Assembly (NCBI RefSeq): GCF_001718315.1
Contig: NZ_CP013362.1
Location: forward strand, 558,001-622,000
From: Burkholderia diffusa
GTDB lineage: Bacteria > Pseudomonadota > Gammaproteobacteria > Burkholderiales > Burkholderiaceae
Direction of reading: 5' to 3'
DNA length: 64,000 nucleotides
In this document: piece after piece, positions 38,272 through 49,237 of the stretch
Layout of the letters: each line of letters opens with the position of its first letter
Position numbering within the stretch: position 1 is the stretch's first letter
Made by a program: the position numbers and the translations under genes
Notes under the pieces: model-generated
What the model saw: the letters and a program-made list of their open reading frames with translations, nothing else
Databases searched by the model: none
Told to the model about the DNA's origin: nothing

Positions 38272-38964
38272 TCAGGCGCCGGGTGTCGGGAAGAAGATGC
38301 CCGCGCGTTGCGCGGCGTTCGCGATGTGCGTCTCGATCGCCGTGCCGGCTGCGGCCGCATCGCGAGCGATCAGCGCGTCGACGATCGCGCGGTGCTCGTG
38401 CCACGTCGACAGCAGCAGCTCGCGCCGGTAGAACGGCATGCGCTGGCTTTCCTTCATGATGTCCGCACTGCTGCGCAGCACCGACTCGATCGCCGCGTTG
38501 CCCGCGAGATGGATGATCCGCATGTGGAAGTCGAAGTCGAGCTGCGACGCTTCGTCGAGTGCGCTATCCGTCAGCGCGACGTGCAGGGCGGCGAGGTTGT
38601 CCTCGAACCACGCGATGTCGTCGTCGGTGACGACGTGCGCGGCCATTCGCGCGGCGAATCCTTCGAGCGCATAGCGCATCTGGTACGTATCGGGCGGCGA
38701 CGACTGCTCGGCGAATTGCCACGGATGGGCGGCCGTCGCCTGGGCGCTTTCGACATACACGCCCTTGCCGGCGCGGATGCGCAGCATCCCGAGCGCCTCG
38801 AGCGTGGAGAGCGCCTCGCGCAGCGACGCGCGGCTGATCTCCAGCTCCTCGGAGAGCTGGCGCTGGGCCGGCAGCAGGCTGCCGACCGGATACACGCCTG
38901 CCTCGATCCGGTCGCGGATCGTCGCGATGGCGGCGTCGGTCACGGTATGCGGAACGTTTTTCAT
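38272..38964 (-). CDS. FadR-subfamily GntR transcriptional regulator
   Basis: This 230-residue regulator has an N-terminal GntR winged helix (ATIRDRIEAGVYPVGSLLPAQRQLSEELEISRASLREALSTLE) and a C-terminal all-helical FCD domain (about 95-225). The FCD domain includes the metal/ligand histidines of DFHMRIIHLAGN and a WHEHRAIVDALIARDA motif. FadR-type regulators usually sense organic acids. It is divergent from dctA-alc-allA, and two inverted repeats with its expected core lie in the shared 219-bp intergenic region, so it very likely controls that operon and itself. Confidence 0.92.
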   Translation of the reverse strand: MKNVPHTVTDAAIATIRDRIEAGVYPVGSLLPAQRQLSEELEISRASLREALSTLEALGMLRIRAGKGVYVESAQATAAHPWQFAEQSSPPDTYQMRYALEGFAARMAAHVVTDDDIAWFEDNLAALHVALTDSALDEASQLDFDFHMRIIHLAGNAAIESVLRSSADIMKESQRMPFYRRELLLSTWHEHRAIVDALIARDAAAAGTAIETHIANAAQRAGIFFPTPGA

Positions 38965-38977
38965 GATGTGAGCGATG

Positions 38978-38992
38978 GCCGGTCTGACCGGC
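38978..38992. promoter_or_regulatory. Inverted repeat GCCGGT-CTG-ACCGGC next to the gntR start
   Basis: A perfect 6+3+6 repeat ends 13 bases from the GntR start codon. The GGT-N3-ACC core is shared with the site at 39128. This would be an autoregulatory operator. Confidence 0.5.
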
Positions 38993-39085
38993 ATTGTAAT
39001 CCGCCCGCGCGCGGTGCATGACCGGCCTACGGGAAAGCCACGATCCGCCCTTGCATGGGGCGGGAAATCCCTATTTTATTCGGCC

Positions 39086-39114
39086 TTGACTCGACTATAT
39101 CGGCTTCCTACTAT
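39086..39114 (+). promoter_or_regulatory. Sigma-70-like promoter of dctA-alc-allA
   Basis: TTGACT (39086-39091), a 17-base spacer and TACTAT (39109-39114) predict a transcription start near 39121. The inverted repeat at 39128-39142 would lie just downstream of that start, a good place for repression. Confidence 0.6.
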
Positions 39115-39127
39115 CCACCATAACATC

Positions 39128-39142
39128 ACTGGTCTTACCAGT
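39128..39142. promoter_or_regulatory. Inverted repeat ACTGGT-CTT-ACCAGT, candidate GntR operator
   Basis: A perfect 6+3+6 repeat contains TGGT-N3-ACCA, the FadR-subfamily pattern TNGTnnnACNA. It lies about 7-21 bases after the predicted transcription start and 41 bases before the dctA start codon. Confidence 0.6.
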
Positions 39143-39183
39143 ATGAACAGACGAAACTGCAACCGTTGGATCGGGAGAGCGCC

Positions 39184-40503
39184 GTGTCGAAATTCCTCAA
39201 TTCGCTGTTTGGCCGGGTAGTCGTCGCATTGATACTGGGGGTCGCGCTCGGCGCGTTCTTCCCGCATTTCGCCGAGTCGCTGCGACCGCTCGGCGACGGC
39301 TTCCTTAAGCTCATCAAGATGGTCATCGGTCCGATCGTTTTCTGCGTCGTGGTCAGCGGGATGGCCAATGCGGGCGACCTGAAGAAGGTCGGCCGGGTCG
39401 GCCTGAAGGCGGTCGTCTACTTCGAGGTGATGACGACGATCGCGCTCGGCATCGGGCTTGTCCTCGCGTGGCTCACGCGCCCGGGCGTCGGGATGAACAT
39501 CGATCTGCGCTCGCTCGACGCGGCCTCGCTCTCGTCGTACGCGAAGAACGCCGAAAGCCTGAAGGACACGGCCGGCTATCTGATGAAGATCATCCCCGAG
39601 ACCGCGATCGACGCATTCGCGAAGGGCGACATCCTGCAGATCCTCGTGTTCGCGGTGCTGTTCGGCTCCGCGCTGTCGCTGCTCGGCGACAAGGCGCAGC
39701 GCGTGAACAGCCTGATCGAGGAGCTGTCGCACGTGTTCTTCCGCATCATCGGCTTCATCATCAAGCTCGCGCCGCTCGGCGTGCTCGGCGCGATCGCGTT
39801 CACGACCGGCAAGTACGGCGTCGCGTCGCTCAAGCAGCTCGGCTATCTCGTCGCGGTGTTCTACCTGAGCTGCTTCGTGTTCGTCACGGTCGTGCTCGGC
39901 ATCGTGATGCGCATCGCAGGCTTCTCGGTATTCAAGCTGATCCGCTACCTGCGCGAGGAACTGTCGATCGTGCTTGGCACGGCGTCGTCGGACGCGGTGC
40001 TGCCGCAGGTGATGAGCAAGCTCGAATACATGGGCATCAAGGATTCGACGGTCGGCCTGGTGATCCCGACCGGCTATTCGTTCAACCTCGACGGCTTCTC
40101 GATCTACCTGACGCTTGCCGTGCTGTTCATCGCGCAGGCCACCAACACGCCGCTGTCCACGCATGACCTGATCGTCGTGCTGCTGGTGTCGCTCGTCACG
40201 TCGAAGGGCGCGCACGGGATTCCGGGTTCGGCGATCGTGATTCTCGCGGCGACGTTGTCGGCGATTCCCGCGATTCCCGTGCTCGGTCTCGTTTTGATCC
40301 TGCCGGTCGACTGGTTCGTCGGCATCGCCCGCGCGCTGACCAACCTGATCGGCAACTGCGTCGCGACGGTGGTCGTCGCCGTGTGGGAGAACGACATCGA
40401 CCGGGCGCGCGCGACGCGCGTGCTGAACCGCGAACTGCGCTACGTGGCCGAGGAGCCGGGCAGCGCCGCACCGGTCGCCGGCGACCAGGCCCACGCGCTC
40501 TGA
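39184..40503 (+). CDS. dctA: DctA-type dicarboxylate:cation symporter
   Basis: The 439-residue DAACS-family carrier starts with GTG at 39184 ([19 protein letters not shown]) and has about eight membrane helices plus two re-entrant loops. Family landmarks are [38 protein letters not shown] (the serine-rich loop 1), [26 protein letters not shown] and [21 protein letters not shown]. Classical DctA imports succinate, fumarate and malate. Here it heads an operon with allantoicase and ureidoglycolate lyase, so a ureide-derived acid may be the real substrate; that is inference. Confidence 0.92.
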   Translation: MSKFLNSLFGRVVVALILGVALGAFFPHFAESLRPLGDGFLKLIKMVIGPIVFCVVVSGMANAGDLKKVGRVGLKAVVYFEVMTTIALGIGLVLAWLTRPGVGMNIDLRSLDAASLSSYAKNAESLKDTAGYLMKIIPETAIDAFAKGDILQILVFAVLFGSALSLLGDKAQRVNSLIEELSHVFFRIIGFIIKLAPLGVLGAIAFTTGKYGVASLKQLGYLVAVFYLSCFVFVTVVLGIVMRIAGFSVFKLIRYLREELSIVLGTASSDAVLPQVMSKLEYMGIKDSTVGLVIPTGYSFNLDGFSIYLTLAVLFIAQATNTPLSTHDLIVVLLVSLVTSKGAHGIPGSAIVILAATLSAIPAIPVLGLVLILPVDWFVGIARALTNLIGNCVATVVVAVWENDIDRARATRVLNRELRYVAEEPGSAAPVAGDQAHAL

Positions 40504-40604
40504 GCACCTTTGCGCGGAGCTGCTTCCCCGGCCGCTTCGCGCGAACGAATTTCCCGAGGCCGGCGCGACGATGCGCCGGCCCCCAACAAGACAATGGAGA
40601 CGAC

Positions 40605-41612
40605 ATGGCAGCCCCCATCCTCGATCCGAACGCGCCGGCCTTCACGCGGCGCTACATGAACCTCGCCGATCCGCGCCTGGGCGCGCAGGCGCTCTTCGCC
40701 AGCGACGAATTCTTCGCGCCGAAGGAACGCATGCTGAATCCCGAGCCGGCCGTCTTCATTCCCGGCAAATACGACGACCACGGCAAGTGGATGGATGGCT
40801 GGGAAACGCGCCGCAAGCGCACCACCGGCCACGACTTCTGCGTGGTCCGGCTCGCGCGGCCGGGCGTGATTCACGGCGTCGATCTCGATACGAGCCACTT
40901 CACGGGCAACTTCCCGCCTGCCGCGTCGATCGACGCGTGCGCGGTGGACGGCGACACGCCGCCGGACGACGCCGAATGGCGCACGATCGTCCCCGCGACG
41001 ACACTGCAGGGCAATTCGCATCACTACGTGAGCGTCGACGATGCGCAGCCGGTCACGCACCTGCGCGTGAACCTCTATCCGGACGGCGGGCTCGCGCGGC
41101 TGCGCGTGTACGGGCAGCCGCAGCGCGACTGGCGCCGCGTGCCGGCCGGCGAGCTCGTCGATCTCGCGGCGATCGAGAACGGCGGCTACCTGGTGGCCGC
41201 GAACAACCAGCACTTCGGTGCGGCCTCGCAGATGCTGATGCCGGGGCGCGGTGCGAACATGGGCGACGGCTGGGAAACGCGGCGCCGCCGCGAGCCCGGC
41301 AACGACTGGGCGATCGTCGCGCTGGCGCGGCCGGGCATTATCCGGCGCGTCGAGGTCGACACGGCGTTCTTCAAGGGCAACTTCCCCGACCGCTGTTCGC
41401 TGCAGGCCGCGCGGGTCGCGGGCGGCACCGACGATTCGCTCGTCACGCAGGCGATGTTCTGGGCCGAGCTGCTCGGCGAGCAGAAGCTGCAGATGGACCA
41501 CGTGCATACATTCGACCAGCTCGCGGCGCTTGGCCCCGTCACGCATGTGCGCTTCAACATCTTCCCGGACGGCGGCGTGTCGCGCCTGCGTCTGTGGGGC
41601 GAGCCGGCTTGA
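40605..41612 (+). CDS. alc: Allantoicase
   Basis: Allantoicase hydrolyses allantoate to ureidoglycolate and urea in purine (uric acid) catabolism. The 335-residue protein contains two copies of the allantoicase repeat. Each has [19 protein letters not shown] / [18 protein letters not shown], then [28 protein letters not shown] / [30 protein letters not shown], and ends in [21 protein letters not shown] / [20 protein letters not shown]. It lies 101 bp after dctA and 13 bp before allA. Confidence 0.96.
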   Translation: MAAPILDPNAPAFTRRYMNLADPRLGAQALFASDEFFAPKERMLNPEPAVFIPGKYDDHGKWMDGWETRRKRTTGHDFCVVRLARPGVIHGVDLDTSHFTGNFPPAASIDACAVDGDTPPDDAEWRTIVPATTLQGNSHHYVSVDDAQPVTHLRVNLYPDGGLARLRVYGQPQRDWRRVPAGELVDLAAIENGGYLVAANNQHFGAASQMLMPGRGANMGDGWETRRRREPGNDWAIVALARPGIIRRVEVDTAFFKGNFPDRCSLQAARVAGGTDDSLVTQAMFWAELLGEQKLQMDHVHTFDQLAALGPVTHVRFNIFPDGGVSRLRLWGEPA

Positions 41613-41625
41613 AGGAGGTATCGGC

Positions 41626-42150
41626 ATGAGCGGACCACGCATCCTGCGCGTCGAGCGCCTGACCCGCGAGGCGTTCGCGCCGTTCGGCGACGTGATCGCG
41701 CTCGAAGGCGCGCGGCACTTCCCGATCAACGGCGGCACGACCGAGCGCTTCCACGATCTCGCGACGATCGACGTCTGCGCGGACGGCGGCCGGCCGCTCG
41801 TCAGCGTGTTTCGCGCGCAGCCGCGCGCGCAGCCGGTCGCGATCACGCTGATGGAGCGTCATCCTCATGGCAGTCAGGCGTTCATTCCGCTCGCGGCCGT
41901 GTCGCGGTACGCGATCGTCGTCGCGCCGGCCGGCGAGTTCCGGCCCGACGCGATGCGCGCGTTTCTCGCCGAAGGCTGGCAGGGCGTGAATTACGCGAAG
42001 GGCGTCTGGCACCATCCGCTGCTCGCGCTCGACGCGGTCAGCGACTTCGTGATTGTCGATCGCGGCGGCCCGCAGCCGAACTGCGACGAGATTCCGCTCG
42101 ACGACGCGTGGGCGCTCGAGTTCGCGCCGGCGTGCGCGAGCACGGCCTGA
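41626..42150 (+). CDS. allA: Ureidoglycolate lyase
   Basis: AllA splits ureidoglycolate into glyoxylate and urea, completing allantoate breakdown. The 174-residue cupin-fold protein has LTREAFAPFGDVIALEGA, the FPINGGTTERFHDLATIDV substrate region, MERHPHGSQAFIPL and VWHHPLLALD, all characteristic. The ATG at 41626 is preceded by the ideal ribosome-binding site AAGGAGG (41612-41618), which overlaps the alc stop codon. The operon dctA-alc-allA ends here, followed by a terminator. Confidence 0.96.
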   Translation: MSGPRILRVERLTREAFAPFGDVIALEGARHFPINGGTTERFHDLATIDVCADGGRPLVSVFRAQPRAQPVAITLMERHPHGSQAFIPLAAVSRYAIVVAPAGEFRPDAMRAFLAEGWQGVNYAKGVWHHPLLALDAVSDFVIVDRGGPQPNCDEIPLDDAWALEFAPACASTA

Positions 42151-42246
42151 CGCGCGGCGAAGGCGCCATCGGGCGTCGAGCAATGCGCGCCGTGCGGCGG
42201 CAGCATGGCTCGCCGCTCACGATTGGAAAACGTTCCCGAACCGGCA

Positions 42247-42272
42247 CGCCCGCAACGCGCGGGCCTTTTCCA
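42247..42272 (+). terminator. Intrinsic terminator after allA
   Basis: GCCCGC and GCGGGC form a short stem around AACGC, followed by CTTTTC, about 100 bases after the allA stop codon. Confidence 0.6.
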
Positions 42273-42283
42273 TTCCGATCCCG

Positions 42284-42324
42284 AAAACAACACGGCCCGG
42301 GCGGCGAGATGCCGGCCGGGCCGT
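42284..42324 (-). terminator. Intrinsic terminator of fur
   Basis: On the minus strand ACGGCCCGG (42324-42316) pairs with CCGGGCCGT (42300-42292), followed by GTTGTTTTC. It starts 25 bases beyond the fur stop codon. Confidence 0.65.
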
Positions 42325-42348
42325 GGCGCAGGTGTGAAGTCGTGCGGA

Positions 42349-42777
42349 TCAGTGCTTGCGGTGCGGGCAGTTCTCGGTCGTGCACGAGCCGTACATCGCG
42401 AGCGAGTGCTCCTGGAGGTGGAAGCCGCGTTCCTTCGCGATCGCCTGCTGGCGGCTTTCGATCTCGGCATCGAAGAATTCCTCCACGCGGCCGCAATCGA
42501 GGCAGACGAGGTGATCGTGGTGCGAGCCTTCGTTCAGTTCGAACACGGCCTTGCCGGATTCGAAATTGCTGCGCGTGAGCAGGCCGGCCTGCTCGAACTG
42601 CGTCAGCACGCGGTAAACGGTGGCGAGCCCGATGTCGAGCTGCTCGTTGAGCAGGTTGCGGTAGACGTCTTCGGCCGTCAGGTGACGCACCGGGCTTTGC
42701 TGGAAGATCTCGAGAATCTTGAGGCGCGGTAGGGTGGCCTTTAGCCCGATATTCTTGAGATCCGTCGGATTGGTCAT
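42349..42777 (-). CDS. fur: Ferric uptake regulator Fur
   Basis: Fur represses iron-uptake genes when loaded with ferrous iron. The 142-residue protein has the winged helix with [21 protein letters not shown] (about 48-67) and the metal-binding block [16 protein letters not shown] at 86-101. A second cysteine pair C132/C137 (SCTTENC) forms with C92/C95 the structural zinc site. It is divergent from bamE; the 142-bp gap holds the promoters of both, and I see no clear Fur box there. Confidence 0.97.
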   Translation of the reverse strand: MTNPTDLKNIGLKATLPRLKILEIFQQSPVRHLTAEDVYRNLLNEQLDIGLATVYRVLTQFEQAGLLTRSNFESGKAVFELNEGSHHDHLVCLDCGRVEEFFDAEIESRQQAIAKERGFHLQEHSLAMYGSCTTENCPHRKH

Positions 42778-42794
42778 GGCTAGGCATCCCTAGA

Positions 42795-42800
42795 GTACAA
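42795..42800 (+). promoter_or_regulatory. Candidate -10 element of bamE
   Basis: TACAAT, 119 bases before the bamE start codon and just beyond the fur start on the other strand. No clear -35 element. Confidence 0.35.
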
Positions 42801-42919
42801 TGCAGGGCTTCAATGTTACCGGCTTTTCGCCGTTCCAGAAACACGCGCGGCCCGCGACGCGGGCCTGCCCGGTGACGGAAATGTTCACGGAATTTCTTTC
42901 GCACCTTCAGAGGAGTCGC

Positions 42920-43723
42920 ATGCGGAGTGCCATCATCGCTGCCGCCGCCGTTGCCGCGCTGGCTGGTTGTTCGTCGTACGACAGCGTGACGCAGCGCATC
43001 GCGCAGAGCATCACGCCCTATCGGATCACTGTCGTGCAGGGCAACTTCGTGTCGCAGGAGAAGGCCGCGCAGTTGCAGGCCGGGATGACGCGCGAGCAGG
43101 TCCGCGCGCTGCTCGGCACGCCGCTGCTGTCGGACATGTTCCATGCTGACCGCTGGGATTACCTCTTTTACTTCAAGCGCGGCTCGACGTCCGTCGTTCA
43201 GCAGCGCGATCTCGTGCTGACGTTCTCGGGCGATCGCCTCGCGAGCTGGACGGGTGCCGAGAACCTGCCTTCCGAACTCGACCTGCTGGCGGATATCGAC
43301 GGCGATCGCGGCGGCAAGAAGGCGAAGGCCGCGGCTGCGGCGAAGAAGGCGTCCGAAGCCGCTGCGGCCGCGAGCGCCGCGCAGGCGGCCGCCGCTGCGA
43401 GCGCATCCGCCGGGCCGGTTTCGGCTGCGGCGGTCGACCAGGATGCCAACGCCCAGGCGGCGCGCGCGGCGAACCGCGCGACCAACCAGGTGTCGGGGCA
43501 GGGCACGACCGCCCGCCGCTTCACGCCGTCCGCGCAGGCCTCGGGCGGCGCGCCGGTGCCGGGCGGCCAGCCGCCGGGCGCTGCGCCGGCGATCCAGCCG
43601 CAATTCCAGTTCCATCGCCCGCCGCAGCCGAACGCGACGAACGAAGCGGCGCCGCCCGTCGGCCCGCAAGGCTCGGACAACCTGCAGAACCAGCCGCTCA
43701 CCGCGCCGGCGCAGTCGCAGTAA
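42920..43723 (+). CDS. bamE: BamE/OmlA outer-membrane assembly lipoprotein with long C-terminal tail
   Basis: BamE is a lipoprotein subunit of the BAM complex that inserts outer-membrane proteins. The 267-residue protein has a lipoprotein signal with C17 (LAGC) and the SmpA/OmlA domain to about residue 125: YRITVVQGNFVSQEKAAQLQAGMTREQVRALLGTPLLSDMFHADRWDYLFYFKRG. The remaining 140 residues are Ala-, then Pro/Gln-rich low complexity, much longer than the roughly 110-residue enterobacterial protein. An AGGAG site precedes the ATG. Proximity to fur is typical for proteobacteria. Confidence 0.93.
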   Translation: MRSAIIAAAAVAALAGCSSYDSVTQRIAQSITPYRITVVQGNFVSQEKAAQLQAGMTREQVRALLGTPLLSDMFHADRWDYLFYFKRGSTSVVQQRDLVLTFSGDRLASWTGAENLPSELDLLADIDGDRGGKKAKAAAAAKKASEAAAAASAAQAAAAASASAGPVSAAAVDQDANAQAARAANRATNQVSGQGTTARRFTPSAQASGGAPVPGGQPPGAAPAIQPQFQFHRPPQPNATNEAAPPVGPQGSDNLQNQPLTAPAQSQ

Positions 43724-43788
43724 GCGGCCGGCGAGCGGAAACAGGGCGGCATGCGCCGCCCGCCTTTAGACCTGTCGTGTAGAAAGCC

Positions 43789-44586
43789 ATGAAGATTGCG
43801 ATTGCCGGTGCATCGGGCCGTATGGGCCGGATGCTGATCGAAGCCGTTCTCAACGATTCCGACGCGCAGCTCGTCGGCGCGCTCGACCGCGCCGATTCGC
43901 CGTTCCTCGGCCAGGACGCGGGCGCGTTCCTCGGCAAGGAAACCGGGATCAAGCTGACCGACGACCTCGACGCCGTGTTCGCGCAGGCCGACTACCTGAT
44001 CGACTTCACGCGGCCGGAAGGCACGATGGCGCATGTGGCGGCCGCGTTGCGCCACGACGTGAAGCTCGTGATCGGCACGACCGGCTTCACCGCCGAGCAG
44101 AAGGCCGAGCTGCAGGCCGCGGCGGGCAAGATCGGCATCGTGTTCGCGGCGAACATGAGCGTCGGCGTGAACGTCACGCTGAAGCTGCTCGAATTCGCGG
44201 CGAAGCACTTCTCGCACGGCTACGACATCGAGATCATCGAGGCGCACCATCGTCACAAGGTCGACGCACCGTCGGGCACCGCGCTGATGATGGGCGAGGC
44301 CGTGGCCGGCGCGCTCGGGCGCTCGCTCGACGAATGCGCGGTGTACGGCCGCCACGGCGTGACGGGCGAACGCGATCCGTCGACGATCGGTTTTGCGGCC
44401 GTGCGCGGCGGCGACATCGTCGGCGATCACACCGTTCTGTTCGCCGGGATCGGCGAACGGATCGAGATCACGCACAAGTCGTCGAGCCGCGTGTCGTATG
44501 CGCAGGGCGCGCTGCGTGCGGTCCGCTTCCTGTCGGCGCGCGGCGCCGGCCTGTTCGACATGCAGGACGTGCTCGGCCTGCGCTGA
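43789..44586 (+). CDS. dapB: 4-hydroxy-tetrahydrodipicolinate reductase
   Basis: DapB performs the second step of the lysine/diaminopimelate branch with NAD(P)H. The 265-residue enzyme begins [20 protein letters not shown] (nucleotide loop GASGRMGR at 7-14). It has [11 protein letters not shown], the GTTGF loop [11 protein letters not shown], and the catalytic [19 protein letters not shown] with paired histidines and the active-site lysine. It lies 65 bp after bamE and 19 bp before exbB. Confidence 0.97.
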   Translation: MKIAIAGASGRMGRMLIEAVLNDSDAQLVGALDRADSPFLGQDAGAFLGKETGIKLTDDLDAVFAQADYLIDFTRPEGTMAHVAAALRHDVKLVIGTTGFTAEQKAELQAAAGKIGIVFAANMSVGVNVTLKLLEFAAKHFSHGYDIEIIEAHHRHKVDAPSGTALMMGEAVAGALGRSLDECAVYGRHGVTGERDPSTIGFAAVRGGDIVGDHTVLFAGIGERIEITHKSSSRVSYAQGALRAVRFLSARGAGLFDMQDVLGLR

Positions 44587-44605
44587 CCCTCACGGGGAAA
44601 CTCCG

Positions 44606-45274
44606 ATGGCGATTCCCACCGGCGTTGTCCACTACCTCGAAAGCGGCGATGCGATCACGCACGCCGTCGCCTACGTGCTGCTGGCGATGTCCATCGCCAG
44701 CTGGTGCTTCCTCCTCATGAAAGCCTGGCTGCTGGTCCGCGCGAAGCGGCAGGGGCCGCGGGCGCTCGCTTCGTTCTGGCGCGCGGCGTCGCTCGACGCG
44801 GGGATCGCCGCGCTGGCCGGCGCCGATCGCGAGCGCGTGTTCGTTCCGCTCGCGGAAGCCGCGCGCGATGCGGCCGATCAGCACGATCCGGCCGCGCTCG
44901 CCGCGCGTGTCGAGCGCAGCGAACGCGTGCTGCGTGCGCTGCGTCACGCGATGCTGCGCTCGCAGCGGCGCCTCGAATTCGGCCAGGTGCTGCTCGCGTC
45001 GATCGGCAGCACCGCGCCGTTCGTCGGGCTGCTCGGCACCGTATGGGGCATCTACCACGCGCTCGGCAGCATCGCCGCGAGTGGGCAGGCGCAGATCGAG
45101 AACGTCGCCGGGCCGGTCGGCGAGGCGCTGATCATGACCGCGTTCGGGCTCGTCGTCGCGATCCCTGCCGTGCTCGCCTACAACATCCTCGGGCGGCTCG
45201 TGCGCCAGCTCGCCGAGGAACTCGACGGCTTCGCGCGCGACCTGCACGTATTCGTGTGCGCGCAGGACGCCTGA
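44606..45274 (+). CDS. exbB: ExbB/TolQ/MotA-family proton-channel protein
   Basis: ExbB-type proteins form the stator channel that uses the proton gradient to drive TonB or Tol systems. The 222-residue protein has three membrane segments: about 15-37, 135-157 and 173-195. The central signature is LLASIGSTAPFVGLLGTVWGIYHALGSIAASG and GPVGEALIMTAFGLVVAIPAVLAYN. It forms a pair with exbD 22 bp downstream. No tonB gene is present locally, so it presumably works with TonB proteins encoded elsewhere. Confidence 0.92.
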   Translation: MAIPTGVVHYLESGDAITHAVAYVLLAMSIASWCFLLMKAWLLVRAKRQGPRALASFWRAASLDAGIAALAGADRERVFVPLAEAARDAADQHDPAALAARVERSERVLRALRHAMLRSQRRLEFGQVLLASIGSTAPFVGLLGTVWGIYHALGSIAASGQAQIENVAGPVGEALIMTAFGLVVAIPAVLAYNILGRLVRQLAEELDGFARDLHVFVCAQDA

Positions 45275-45296
45275 CGCGCGGCACGGAGGCACGAAC

Positions 45297-45752
45297 ATGG
45301 CATTCGGCGGACTGGAGCACCACAAGACGTCCGCGCCGATGGCGGAGATCAACATGACGCCGCTGATCGACGTGATGCTCGTGCTGCTCGTGATCTTCAT
45401 CATCACCGCGCCGTTGATGACGCACGCGATCCGGCTCGACCTGCCGAAGGTCGCGGCCAGCGTCGCGCGCGACACGCCGCAGTCGGTCACGCTGTCGATC
45501 GACGACGCCGGCAAGCTGTACTGGGACGACGCACCTATTGCGCTCGACGCGCTGCCGGCGCGTTTCCGGGCCGCCGCCGCGGGCGCCGCGCCGCCCGAGC
45601 TGCGGCTGCGCGCATCGCGCGCGACCCGCTACGACGTGATCGCGCAGGTGATGGGCGCCGCGCAGGCCGCGGGGCTCACGCGGATCGGCTTCGTTACCGA
45701 CATGCCGCCGGCGGGCGCCGCCGCACCGGCTGCGGCGGGCGCGGCACGCTGA
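45297..45752 (+). CDS. exbD: ExbD/TolR-family biopolymer transport protein
   Basis: ExbD partners ExbB in the proton-driven motor. The 151-residue protein has the single N-terminal membrane helix with the essential aspartate: EINMTPLIDVMLVLLVIFIITAP (D25). A periplasmic domain (about 45-135) follows, then a short Ala/Pro-rich end. An ACGGAGG ribosome-binding site precedes the ATG. leuS starts 280 bp later and appears to have its own promoter. Confidence 0.93.
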   Translation: MAFGGLEHHKTSAPMAEINMTPLIDVMLVLLVIFIITAPLMTHAIRLDLPKVAASVARDTPQSVTLSIDDAGKLYWDDAPIALDALPARFRAAAAGAAPPELRLRASRATRYDVIAQVMGAAQAAGLTRIGFVTDMPPAGAAAPAAAGAAR

Positions 45753-45834
45753 CGCGCAGGCCGCCCGCGCGTGCAGCGCGGGCAAGAATGCATGGCCGGC
45801 CCGCGAGAGCGGCCGTCCCGCCCGCCACGGACGG

Positions 45835-45840
45835 TATAAT
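45835..45840 (+). promoter_or_regulatory. Consensus -10 TATAAT upstream of leuS
   Basis: A perfect TATAAT lies 192 bases before the leuS start in the 279-bp gap after exbD. A -35 element is not clear. The long leader between it and leuS has no T-box features that I can see. Confidence 0.4.
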
Positions 45841-45941
45841 CGTCGTTTCCGCCCGGTTGGCAAGGTTTCGCCGGGTAACCTGGAGACCCTTCGGGCTACC
45901 CCGCGAATATCCGGATCATGATGCAGGCCCGAGAACCTTGA

Positions 45942-48626
<2,685 letters not shown>

Positions 48627-48664
48627 CGGCCGCTGGCCGTCGGGCGAACACAGAAGGAGCGAAG

Positions 48665-49219
48665 GTGATCCGCAGATCGTTTTTGATGCTCGCCGTCGGC
48701 AGCGCAGTCGCGCTGTCGGCATGCGGTTTCCAGTTGCGCGGCCAGCAGAACTACGCGTTCAAGCACTTGCTGGTGGCCGGTGCGCCGGCGCCCGTCGAGG
48801 CTCGCCTGGCGCGCCTCGTCGAGGCGGGCAGCGACACGAAGATCGTCAAGTCGGCGGACGACGCCGATGCCGTGCTGCGCATGTGGGAGTCGCGCGGGCA
48901 GAACACGCTGACGCTCAACAAGTACGGTTCGGCGCAGGAATACGCGCTGTTCTACACGTTGAACTACACGCTGACGAGCAAGGACGGCACCGTGCTGATT
49001 CCGCCGAGCGCGATCGCGCTGAACCGCGCGATGACGTACAGCGACCAGTACACGAACGCGAAAGCGCAGGAAGCCGACATTCTGTACGGCGACATGCAGA
49101 ACGACGCTGTCGATCAGCTGATGCGGCGTCTTGCGATCGTCCACTCGCTGACGCCTGCGCCGGAGGACGTGGTGCCTGGCGTTGCGCCGGGCGCACCGTT
49201 GCCGCCGCCGCCACTCTGA
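48665..49219 (+). CDS. lptE: LPS-assembly lipoprotein LptE
   Basis: LptE plugs the LptD outer-membrane barrel that inserts lipopolysaccharide. The 184-residue protein starts with GTG at 48665, preceded by GAAGGAGCGAAG. It has a lipoprotein signal ending in LSAC with C20, then GFQLRG, the conserved LptE opening. The remainder is beta-rich with a short proline-rich end. It is encoded between leuS and holA as in most proteobacteria. Confidence 0.93.
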   Translation: MIRRSFLMLAVGSAVALSACGFQLRGQQNYAFKHLLVAGAPAPVEARLARLVEAGSDTKIVKSADDADAVLRMWESRGQNTLTLNKYGSAQEYALFYTLNYTLTSKDGTVLIPPSAIALNRAMTYSDQYTNAKAQEADILYGDMQNDAVDQLMRRLAIVHSLTPAPEDVVPGVAPGAPLPPPPL

Positions 49220-49237
49220 TCGCCCGCGCACGCACCG

